From contig CANGVA010000003.1 of the NCBI GenBank assembly GCA_947457395.1, positions 142,825 through 206,824 on the forward strand: a DNA stretch of 64,000 bases, read 5' to 3'. The translations under genes and the position numbers were made by a program. The notes beneath the pieces were generated by a model. It saw nothing but the letters and a program-made list of their open reading frames with translations, was not told where the DNA came from and did not search any database. Origin of the DNA: Bacteroidota bacterium (GTDB taxonomy: Bacteria; Bacteroidota; Bacteroidia; UKL13-3). The first letter of the stretch is position 1. Every line of letters begins with the position of its first letter. This document shows, one piece after another, positions 57,471 to 64,000 of this stretch.

Positions 57471-57608
57471 AAGGTTGGAAGATTAGAAGATTGAAAGATT
57501 GGGAGGTTGAAAGATTAGAAGATTGAAAGATTGGGAGGTTGAAAGATTAGAAGGTTGGAAGATTAGAAGATTGAAAGATTGGGAGGTTGAAAGATTAGAA
57601 GGTTGGAA
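57457..57608 (+). repeat. Degenerate octamer array, consensus GRTTRRRA
   Basis: Eighteen consecutive octamers from 57465 to 57608 all fit G-R-T-T-R-R-R-A without one slip; GATTGAAC at 57457-57464 is an imperfect nineteenth unit. With A=GATTAGAA, B=GATTGAAA, C=GATTGGGA, D=GGTTGAAA, E=GGTTGGAA and F=GGTTAGAA, the order is FE ABCD ABCD AE ABCD AE, so 32-base superunits recur. The strand is purine-rich. No CRISPR-like spacers are seen. The remaining bases to 57671 hold nothing recognised. Confidence 0.9.
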
Positions 57609-57671
57609 GATGGATGTTTGAAGTTGAGTTCTATGCAGGCAGAATGTATGGTGCATTACCTGTGAGTCTTT

Positions 57672-58241
57672 TTACAGATTTACCAGTTTAAACTCCAGCT
57701 TATCAGCCAGTGAGCGGTAGTAGGTTTTGATATGGTGCATCACACTGTCAATGTTTTTAAATTCCTGCAGCAAATCAATGAGCAGGATATCAAAAACGCA
57801 GCCTTCAACAAATTTTATTTCTTTGCCAAATCCGCAAACGCATAAAGCATTGGTTTTTCTAAGAAAGCGTTTAATATGCCTGCGATCGGTATTGAGCGTG
57901 TGGCAGGTGCCAAAATGAATGATTTTGTTGTGGCAGTTGGGTCCCAACATATCGGCCAGTTCATCCAACGTCACAATCTCTTTGCCCACCAGAATCTGAT
58001 TTGGCTTGCCATGAAATGCAATATATAATATGGAGTAATCCTTGTACCGTTTAAGACTCCATTGGTTGATATAGTATTGCAGGTTTTCTTTGGTGCCGCA
58101 GTGGCGGTGAATGTATTCAATCTGCCTGTTTTGTTTTAAAAACATCAGCACCGCCTGCACAGAGGTTTGATGCTTAAGGTTTTTACTCCAGTCGCCCTCC
58201 AGGCAAAATACTTCTTTGTTATATGTTTTGGCAAATTTCAA
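57672..58241 (-). CDS. Putative caspase/CHAT-like protein (DUF6642-like)
   Basis: A 189-residue protein that I do not recognise with certainty. The N-terminal VFCLEGDWSKNLK matches what I recall of DUF6642. A hydrophobic strand leads to LYIAFHGKP (H78-G79), and a second to IIHFGTCHTL (C113). A His-Gly after one strand and a Cys after the next is the layout of the caspase/CHAT fold, so a cysteine protease role is proposed. The start is TTG 58241; a TAG stop is directly upstream in frame. The gene is convergent with fic, with the array between. Confidence 0.55.
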   Translation of the reverse strand: MKFAKTYNKEVFCLEGDWSKNLKHQTSVQAVLMFLKQNRQIEYIHRHCGTKENLQYYINQWSLKRYKDYSILYIAFHGKPNQILVGKEIVTLDELADMLGPNCHNKIIHFGTCHTLNTDRRHIKRFLRKTNALCVCGFGKEIKFVEGCVFDILLIDLLQEFKNIDSVMHHIKTYYRSLADKLEFKLVNL

Positions 58242-58290
58242 CTATACGAAGGTATTGAATATAGCAATGCAGAGTTATCTTTCACATAAA

Positions 58291-58318
58291 TAAAAAAGGA
58301 TGGCAATTGCCATCCTTT
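58291..58318 (-). terminator. Rho-independent terminator
   Basis: On the minus strand AAAGGATGGC pairs with GCCATCCTTT across an AATT loop and runs into a T tract. It lies 20 bases after the stop of the DUF4177-like gene. Confidence 0.88.
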
Positions 58319-58337
58319 CAAATTATAAAATATTGAT

Positions 58338-58748
58338 TTACTTTGATTTGCGGAATAAATAGCGGGTAATAAAGATACCATTGCTGGTACTGCCATTATT
58401 TTGGCTGGTGCTTGAACCTGTGGTTACCTGGTACAATTCCCACCCTTCTGCGCAGTATTCATTAATCTTATCTACGATGAGTTTATCGTTGTTAGAAATA
58501 TTGCTAAAGTTAATGCCCACCAGGCTGTAAAAGTTCATCAGGTCTTTTTCAACCATGGTTCCGCTTTTATCAGTAGAAAGAATACGCGAACGTCCGAGAC
58601 CTCCGGGAACGATTGATTCAACGGTAGAAAATTGTTTGAATTCATAATTGGTTGTTTCTTTTTTCTCTGAAGGTTTAAACGCCCAGATGGTAAAAAGGCA
58701 TAAGGTGAAGGCAGCACCCAGTGCCGCATACTTAAAATCGTTTTTCAT
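58338..58748 (-). CDS. Small membrane-anchored protein with DUF4177-like domain
   Basis: A 136-residue protein. One N-terminal hydrophobic segment (about 7-23) anchors it, and the rest is soluble. The C-terminal half contains DKINEYCAEGWELYQVTTG followed by a strand with ITRYLFRK, the pattern of DUF4177-type domains (helix, GWEL, two strands). Function is unknown. ATG 58748 is preferred over the 58793 start, which would extend over the divergent promoter. It is divergent from the small secreted protein gene, with 43 bases between starts. Confidence 0.6.
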   Translation of the reverse strand: MKNDFKYAALGAAFTLCLFTIWAFKPSEKKETTNYEFKQFSTVESIVPGGLGRSRILSTDKSGTMVEKDLMNFYSLVGINFSNISNNDKLIVDKINEYCAEGWELYQVTTGSSTSQNNGSTSNGIFITRYLFRKSK

Positions 58749-58791
58749 AATATTTAGTATTTTTGAGTTGAATACGAAATAAAAATAAAAC

Positions 58792-59235
58792 ATGAAAATT
58801 ACCTCATTTATTATTTGCCTGGCCGTTGGTTTGATGGCTCATGCGCAAAGCGAAGATTATACCCGTTTGAATATAACGGATGTTGTTGTTAAAGAAAATA
58901 ATATGGAATCTGCTGGTTTTGGTGGCACCATTGACTTAAAGAACAAGAGCAAACTACGTGATGTAGAGTTGTACAAATCAGCAAACCTTACCATTACTGC
59001 AGATTTTAAGGTGTCCACCAACTACTCGCGCAGGAGTTCATCAAAGTCCGGTTCTATTACCTTAGATGTTGTTTACTTTACTGATTATGGTGGAAAGAAA
59101 GACAAACGTACAGCACAGTATATATTTTTTCTGGATGATGAGCGCAGGTTTGAAGCCAAGGAGCAATTTGTTTTTAAAAATGGCCTTAAACCCAGGCAAA
59201 TAAAGCTAAGCTATAAGGGGCAGTTTCAGGATTAA
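58792..59235 (+). CDS. Small secreted protein of unknown function
   Basis: A 147-residue protein with a signal peptide (MKITSFIICLAVGLMAHA, cleavage before Gln). The mature part is beta-rich with DVELYKSANLTITADFKVS, DVVYFTDYGG and YIFFLDDERRFEAKEQF, ending in GQFQD. I do not recognise the family. Cys is absent from the mature protein. It is divergent from the DUF4177-like gene and convergent with ftsZ, with a shared terminator. Confidence 0.6.
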   Translation: MKITSFIICLAVGLMAHAQSEDYTRLNITDVVVKENNMESAGFGGTIDLKNKSKLRDVELYKSANLTITADFKVSTNYSRRSSSKSGSITLDVVYFTDYGGKKDKRTAQYIFFLDDERRFEAKEQFVFKNGLKPRQIKLSYKGQFQD

Positions 59236-59307
59236 TAAATAAAGCAGCTTTACTATATATCAAGTATTGCGGCAAGTATCGTATATTTAACCGGTAGTAC
59301 TAAAAAC

Positions 59308-59344
59308 AAAAAAGGGACTTAACTTTCGTTAAATCCCTTTTTTT
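59308..59344. terminator. Bidirectional terminator between small secreted protein gene and ftsZ
   Basis: A run of A leads into GGGACTTAAC, a TTTC loop and GTTAAATCCC with a T run; one stem position is mismatched. On the minus strand it also ends with T, so it serves ftsZ too. Confidence 0.8.
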
Positions 59345-59365
59345 GTGTGAGGTTGTAATTTAATA

Positions 59366-61003
59366 TTAATCTACGTTATCGTGTAAGAAAGAATTGTTGG
59401 TGCGTAAGCCGGAGCGGTTATTGTCATCAAACAAAGTTAATCTTGAGATCTGGCTCTCTGATGAGTGTGGCACATCATTCAGTTTTTTGTTTTTCCTTTT
59501 GTATGCAGGTTCTTTTTCAAGGTCTCTGATACCACCCGGTGAGTTAAGCGTTACATTCAGGTTTTTTAGTTCCTTAATGCGCTGAATCTGTTTTTCTATT
59601 TTGGCTTCCTGCTCATCATTTTCGCTTGTTTCCTGATCGTACTCAAGTTCAAATAATTCGAAATGTTCCGTTTCTTCAGCTTGTATTTCTGCAGATGCAG
59701 GGGGGGCAGGTGCCTCCATAGAAAAGATGTTTAAAGACTCTTCTTCTTCTTCTGTTTCCTCCTGTATTTCATTTACTGCAGGAGAAATCTCTATAAATTC
59801 ATCAGCAGTTTCATCCAGCGGAAATGTTTCTTCTTCTTCTATTCTGAGTTCCAGTTTAATTTCATCCGTTATTTCTTCTGCTTTAATTTCTGGTTTTATT
59901 TCCTGCACCGGTTCTATTTTTACAGGCTCATCGTTGAGGATGATAGGGGTAACCTTCATTTCTTCTTTTTGTGAAGGCACATACAAAACATGTTTGGTAC
60001 TTGGTGCAACTTCCTCGTTGCGTGAAATAATTTTATTCTGACGGGTTTCAAAACCGGTAGCAATTAGGGTAACAGAAATTTTATTACCCAGTGTTTCATC
60101 AAATGAAGTACCCAGAATAATATCTGCAGTGAGGCCTGCTTCATTTTGTATAAAATTGGAAATGATATCTACTTCATCCATCAATACTTCTTCGCTACCT
60201 GAAGTGATATTGAGTAAAATATTTTTTGCTCCGGTTATCTGATTATCATTCAGCAGTGGTGAAGCCAATGCCGATTTCACGGCTTCCATGGCACGGTTTT
60301 CACCTTCAGCTGTTGCCGATCCCATGATGGCCACACCGCTGTTTTGCATCACCGTTTTTACATCTTCAAAGTCCACATTGATATAGCCGGGATAGGTAAT
60401 GATTTCGGCAATACCTTTTGCAGCTGTGGTAAGTATGTTGTTGGCATGGCTAAACGCTTCACGCAGCGGCAGGTTGCCATACATTTCTTTTATTTTATCA
60501 TTGTTAATTACCAGCAGGCAGTCTACGCTTTTCTTCAGATTTTCCAAGCCCTCATCAGCAAAGCCTTTGCGTTTGCGACCTTCAAAAGCAAAAGGTGTGG
60601 TAACGATGCCTACTGTTAAAATATCCAGTTCACGTGCCGCTTTTGCAATGATGGGTGCAGCGCCTGTTCCGGTTCCGCCACCCATACCAGCGGTAATAAA
60701 AATCATTTTGGTATTTACACCCAGGATTTCAATAACATCTTCTATGGCCTCCATGGCTGCTTTTTTGCCAACCTCAGGATTAGCACCGGCACCCAAACCA
60801 GAGGTAAGGCCCGCGCCCAATTGTATTTTGTTTGGTATGGGGCTGTTTTCAAGCGCCTGCAAATCGGTATTGCATATTACAAAGTCAACACCTTTTATGC
60901 CTTGCTCAAACATGTGGTTAATGGCATTGCCACCGCCACCGCCAACGCCCAGCACTTTAATGATGCTCGACTTATCTTTGGGTAAATCAAATTTTAAAGT
61001 CAT
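59366..61003 (-). CDS. ftsZ: Cell division protein FtsZ
   Basis: A 545-residue tubulin homologue forming the division ring. The N-terminal Gly-rich loop GVGGGGGNAINHM starts at about residue 19, and the GTP-binding tubulin signature GGGTGTG is at 109-115. The core ends near residue 330; a long acidic, disordered-looking tail of about 200 residues follows, richer in Glu than usual. The last residues RTNNSFLHDNVD match the conserved tail I recall from Bacteroidota FtsZ, which binds FtsA and other partners. It is last in the ftsQ-ftsA-ftsZ run, 43 bases after ftsA. Confidence 0.96.
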   Translation of the reverse strand: MTLKFDLPKDKSSIIKVLGVGGGGGNAINHMFEQGIKGVDFVICNTDLQALENSPIPNKIQLGAGLTSGLGAGANPEVGKKAAMEAIEDVIEILGVNTKMIFITAGMGGGTGTGAAPIIAKAARELDILTVGIVTTPFAFEGRKRKGFADEGLENLKKSVDCLLVINNDKIKEMYGNLPLREAFSHANNILTTAAKGIAEIITYPGYINVDFEDVKTVMQNSGVAIMGSATAEGENRAMEAVKSALASPLLNDNQITGAKNILLNITSGSEEVLMDEVDIISNFIQNEAGLTADIILGTSFDETLGNKISVTLIATGFETRQNKIISRNEEVAPSTKHVLYVPSQKEEMKVTPIILNDEPVKIEPVQEIKPEIKAEEITDEIKLELRIEEEETFPLDETADEFIEISPAVNEIQEETEEEEESLNIFSMEAPAPPASAEIQAEETEHFELFELEYDQETSENDEQEAKIEKQIQRIKELKNLNVTLNSPGGIRDLEKEPAYKRKNKKLNDVPHSSESQISRLTLFDDNNRSGLRTNNSFLHDNVD

Positions 61004-61046
61004 AAGTTATTGTATTATGAGGAGTTGTTCCCTTTTCCTCAGATGA

Positions 61047-62354
61047 TTAATCGTAATCTTTCATATCGTCATCGTTGAGCCATGCTTTGCCTTTTTCCAG
61101 CCAACGTGATAGAAACCCACTGTTGTGTTGATGTTGCTTCTTCTCTTTCTTGTCATCATCTTCGTGCGTTATTTCAACTTCATCTGCCGTATGCAAACCT
61201 TTTAGCACAAGTCCAACGCCTGTTGCATACATAGGGCTTTTAATTTCCTCCACAATTGATTTGGCAATATGCTCATTCGGATATCCGATGCGCGCATCAA
61301 TACCGGTTACAAACTCAACCAGTTTATCAAGGTGTTTCAGTTGTGATCCGCCACCTGTAATTACAATACCTGCATTGAGTTTACGCTCCAATCCTGAACT
61401 TTTTATTTCATATAAAACCGATTCGAAAATTTCTTCTACGCGCGCCTGAATAACCATAGCCAGATTTTTTACCGATACCTCCTTTGGTGGTCTGCCGTGG
61501 AATCCGGGTATGCACACAATTTCATTTTCTTTGTTTTCCTCTGCTAAAGCAGAACCGAATTTGAGTTTGAGCAACTCTGCCTGGTTGCGCAACACCTGGC
61601 AACCTTCTACAATATCATCAGTAATGATGTTACCTCCGAAAGGAATAACTGCCGTATGGCGAATAATGCCATTCTTAAATATGGCCACATCGGTTGTTCC
61701 GCCACCAATATCAACCAAGCACACACCGGCTTCCATTTCTTCCATGGTTAAAACAGATTCTGCTGATGAAAGTGGTTCCAGAATTAAATCAGCAACATCC
61801 AGCCCTGCACGGTTCACACTCTTGTAAATGTTTTTGATGGCATCTACATTACCTGTAATGATGTGGAAATTTCCCGACAGGCGCACACCTGCAATACCAA
61901 CCGGATCGGTAACATCAGTAAACTCATCCACCTGATACTCCTGCGGTAATACATGAATAATTTTATCACCCGGAGGAAGCGCCAGATTAAACGTGTCTTT
62001 AATCAGTTTGTCAACATCCTCTTTTGTGATTTCGTCTTCGGTATTGTTGCGGCTAATGGAGTTGCGGTGCTGCAAACTTTTGATATGCTGTCCTGCAATG
62101 CCCACATGAACGGAATTAATTTCAATGCGAATTTTACCGTTGGCCATTGATTGTTTGGCTTTTTCAACAGCTTCGCGAATGGCTTTAACGGTTTTATCAA
62201 TATTTCTTACTTCACCCCGTATTACGCCCAAGGACTCGGCTTTGCCCATTCCTAGAATTTCTACCTTACCATGCTCATTTGTTGCACCAACTATGGCGCA
62301 TACCTTGGTGGTACCAATGTCTAATCCTACAATTACTTTTTTGATATGCTCCAT
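61047..62354 (-). CDS. ftsA: Cell division protein FtsA
   Basis: A 435-residue actin-like protein that tethers FtsZ to the membrane. The N-terminal VGLDIGTTKVCAIVG is the phosphate-1 motif, LVDIGGGTTDVAIF is phosphate-2, and VITGGGSQLKHLD is the adenosine motif. HVLPQEYQVDEF and GVRLSGNFHIITG are typical of FtsA. The C-terminal FLSRWLEKGKAWL could form the membrane-targeting amphipathic helix. It lies between ftsQ and ftsZ, 9 bases after ftsQ. Confidence 0.96.
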   Translation of the reverse strand: MEHIKKVIVGLDIGTTKVCAIVGATNEHGKVEILGMGKAESLGVIRGEVRNIDKTVKAIREAVEKAKQSMANGKIRIEINSVHVGIAGQHIKSLQHRNSISRNNTEDEITKEDVDKLIKDTFNLALPPGDKIIHVLPQEYQVDEFTDVTDPVGIAGVRLSGNFHIITGNVDAIKNIYKSVNRAGLDVADLILEPLSSAESVLTMEEMEAGVCLVDIGGGTTDVAIFKNGIIRHTAVIPFGGNIITDDIVEGCQVLRNQAELLKLKFGSALAEENKENEIVCIPGFHGRPPKEVSVKNLAMVIQARVEEIFESVLYEIKSSGLERKLNAGIVITGGGSQLKHLDKLVEFVTGIDARIGYPNEHIAKSIVEEIKSPMYATGVGLVLKGLHTADEVEITHEDDDKKEKKQHQHNSGFLSRWLEKGKAWLNDDDMKDYD

Positions 62355-62363
62355 ATCAGTTGT

Positions 62364-63164
62364 CTAATTTTTTTTCTTACAAACAATCTGGTTCCTGAAT
62401 CTTAAATCAATGCTGCTGTACTGTTCCCAACCAACACGGCTCAATGCTTCTTTGTAAAACACCATTAACTTTTTAAACTTTGCTTCTGTGTCTTCCGAAT
62501 TCCCGAAATAGATGATGTGGTCACCTACTTTGGGTATAAGAATTAATTCACTTTCGGCAGTAACAAATATCTGTTCGATCTGCGCCTTCCAGAAAGCATC
62601 TTTATCAACATATGTGGCTATCTTAAACAGCTCACTTAGCACGAAGGATTCGATGGAATCGCGGTTACGGTAACCTTCAAATATGTTTCCGGTGGCTACT
62701 GGTACACGGGCTGTAAATGCACTGCTAACAGGCATTTTGCCCCCCTGTTGGTCAATGTAATAACTCTCGCCTTCATTGTTAATAATGCGCAAAACGGGCT
62801 CACGTTGCTCAATGTGGATATGTACAATACCGTTCATATCTGTGAACACTTCTGCAGCCTTAATGAGCTTATTTTGTTCCAGCAGTACTTCGAGCTCCGG
62901 CAATTGTAAATCGGCTATTTTTTTACCCAACAATTTATTTTCATCACCATCGGCACGCATGGTTCGGATAACCATTTCACGATCGATAAACAACAATTCT
63001 TTTTCAGGTTTGATATGCACCACAATTTTACTGCATGTTACTTTATCATGTTCTTTCTGTACAAATGCAAGACTTATCAGCAGGCCTGCAGTTAACGCTA
63101 CCCAAAGGGTAATAAGCCCGGCAAGGCGCAGTCTTTTCAACCATATTTCTTTATCAAATTTCAC
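62364..63164 (-). CDS. ftsQ: Cell division protein FtsQ
   Basis: A 266-residue bitopic protein of the divisome. A short cytoplasmic part (FDKEIWLKRLR) leads to one membrane helix (about 11-31), then a periplasmic POTRA-like domain with VVHIKPEKELLFID and a beta domain with REPVLRIINNEGESYYIDQQ. The sequence is divergent; assignment rests on topology and position between murC and ftsA. The start codon is GTG at 63164, in a GTGA overlap with the murC stop, so translation is coupled. Confidence 0.85.
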   Translation of the reverse strand: MKFDKEIWLKRLRLAGLITLWVALTAGLLISLAFVQKEHDKVTCSKIVVHIKPEKELLFIDREMVIRTMRADGDENKLLGKKIADLQLPELEVLLEQNKLIKAAEVFTDMNGIVHIHIEQREPVLRIINNEGESYYIDQQGGKMPVSSAFTARVPVATGNIFEGYRNRDSIESFVLSELFKIATYVDKDAFWKAQIEQIFVTAESELILIPKVGDHIIYFGNSEDTEAKFKKLMVFYKEALSRVGWEQYSSIDLRFRNQIVCKKKN

Positions 63165-64000
63165 TCTGCTTTCAGTTGTTGCGCTAATACTTCTTTTATA
63201 GGTTCCACAAACTGATCAATATCACCGGCACCCAGGGTTAGCAATACTTCGGGTTTGGCTGCACTAATTTTTTCAAGTAGTTGCTGTTTGCTGCTCAGTG
63301 ATTTTTGTTTAAGCGACATTTTATTCAAAATCATTTCTGAGGTAATACCGGGTATAGGTAACTCCCGTGCTGGATAAATTTCCATCAGAATGGTTTCATC
63401 TGCCATAGAAAGTGTTTCGGCAAATCCATCGGCAAAATCGCGTGTGCGGGTATACAGGTGGGGCTGAAATACCACTGTTATTTTTTTCCCTGCATACATC
63501 TGCTTTACCGATCCGATGATGGCTCTCAGCTCTTCCGGATGATGCGCGTAATCGTCAATATAAATCAGATTTTTAGATTTGATGATGTATTCAAATCTTC
63601 TTTTTACGCCTTTAAAAGATGCCAATCCTGCGCGTAATTCTTCTTCATCGATTCCTGCTGCAAGTGCGGCTGCCGAAGCAGCAACAGCATTTTCTACATT
63701 ATGTAATCCGGGTATGCCCAGATATAATCCTGTAACAGTCTGATTAAAGTAGTGCAGATCAAAACTATATCTGTCATTTTCAATGGAAATGTTTTCTGCC
63801 CAAACATCAGCCGTTTGTTTGATGCTATAGGAGTAAATATTTTTATGTTGTTTCCATTGTGCAGCACACTCATCAAACAAGGCCAGCTCTTTTTTAATGA
63901 ATAATGTATTTTTTACCTGTGCTGCATAATCGGCAAATGATTTTTTCAGGGCATCATGCTCACCATAAATATCCAGGTGGTCTGCATCGGTTGAGGTAAT
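63161..64000 (-). CDS. murC: UDP-N-acetylmuramate-L-alanine ligase (partial)
   Basis: The C-terminal 279 residues of MurC; the start is outside the window and the frame is open to its right edge. The enzyme adds L-alanine to UDP-MurNAc in peptidoglycan synthesis. Visible motifs are STDADHLDIYGEHDAL at the cut end, IPGLHNVENAVAASAAAL, the ATP/ligand segment YIDDYAHHPEELRA and QPHLYTRTRDFADGF. The stop overlaps the ftsQ GTG. Gene order murC-ftsQ-ftsA-ftsZ matches Bacteroidota division clusters. Confidence 0.95.
   Translation of the reverse strand: MTSTDADHLDIYGEHDALKKSFADYAAQVKNTLFIKKELALFDECAAQWKQHKNIYSYSIKQTADVWAENISIENDRYSFDLHYFNQTVTGLYLGIPGLHNVENAVAASAAALAAGIDEEELRAGLASFKGVKRRFEYIIKSKNLIYIDDYAHHPEELRAIIGSVKQMYAGKKITVVFQPHLYTRTRDFADGFAETLSMADETILMEIYPARELPIPGITSEMILNKMSLKQKSLSSKQQLLEKISAAKPEVLLTLGAGDIDQFVEPIKEVLAQQLKAE

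Noticed and set aside
57457-57608. CRISPR array
   Set aside because: Units are 8 bases long and directly adjacent, with no unique spacers and no cas genes nearby.
60399-61046. Plus-strand open frame of 215 codons opposite ftsZ
   Set aside because: It is complementary to the conserved GTP-binding part of FtsZ; Pro/Ser/Ala bias marks it as a shadow frame.
1-64000. tRNA, rRNA, riboswitch or complete insertion sequence
   Set aside because: No cloverleaf-like or rRNA-like sequence, no transposase motif and no recognisable riboswitch core was seen by eye; weak or unusual RNAs could be missed without a covariance search.

Overview
This window looks like a chromosomal segment of a Bacteroidota member, most likely from the Chitinophagia/Sphingobacteriia side. 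The evidence is lineage-typical families: two TonB-dependent receptors with carboxypeptidase-regulatory-like N-termini, a DUF4249 lipoprotein, a giant protein with a type IX secretion (T9SS) type A C-terminal signal, a LytTR/LytS-type two-component pair, a BT_3928-like DoxX protein with DUF1599, a Bacteroidota-style FtsZ tail, and little sign of Shine-Dalgarno sites. No rRNA, tRNA, CRISPR array or complete insertion sequence was seen. Coding density is high; only one gene-free gap exceeds 300 bases (13158-13489).

Layout. 1-4.2 kb: the tail of an upstream gene, an amidohydrolase lipoprotein, a degenerate TrpF-like barrel protein, a lipocalin-like lipoprotein and a frameshifted Tat-exported class V aminotransferase. 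4.2-10.3 kb: anmK (peptidoglycan recycling), an amino acid dehydrogenase, a four-helix-bundle gene between inverted heptamer repeats, then kynU and kmo (tryptophan to 3-hydroxyanthranilate). 10.3-15.7 kb: APC amino acid permease, a 43-residue Cys-containing membrane peptide, a MetH N-terminal-type methyltransferase, a DbpA-like DEAD-box helicase and an HU protein. 15.8-21.2 kb: aroK, BT_3928-like DoxX protein and DUF1599 on the minus strand, divergent from folP-cdaA (folate and c-di-AMP), then purM. 21.2-25.9 kb: a sugar-nucleotide and surface-polysaccharide run (galE, rfbB, rfbA, sugar-phosphate isomerase, CpsB-like phosphatase). 26-33.9 kb: TonB receptor plus DUF4249 lipoprotein, a LytS/LytR-like pair, and a second TonB receptor. 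34-39.3 kb: NifU-like and Mrp Fe-S carriers, a MarR-YceI pair, an SDR, an alkyltransferase-like protein and a YifB/ComM ATPase. 39.4-56.3 kb: a thioredoxin-fold DUF255 protein, a small protein with a possible C-terminal sorting signal, and a 4,746-residue T9SS beta-helix protein. 56.4-59.3 kb: an accessory patch with a Fic protein, an 18-copy octamer array, a putative caspase-like protein and two small unknown proteins. 59.4-64 kb: ftsZ-ftsA-ftsQ-murC, the end of a division and cell wall cluster, with murC cut by the window edge.

The most unusual part is 56.4-58.3 kb. A Fic protein with its inhibitory motif lies behind a palindrome-rich leader. Its stop codon falls inside the first unit of a degenerate GRTTRRRA octamer array. 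On the other side, transcribed toward the array, is a small protein whose His-Gly and Cys motifs resemble the CHAT/caspase fold. A related pattern at 6.6-7.1 kb has degenerate TRTTRGG heptamers in inverted orientation around a four-helix-bundle gene. These two patches are the best candidates for an undescribed repeat-associated element. Other oddities are the single-base frameshift in the aminotransferase, the TrpF-like protein without its expected catalytic residues, and a CdaA with a changed RHR motif. Family calls rest on motif and similarity recognition by eye, without any database search.
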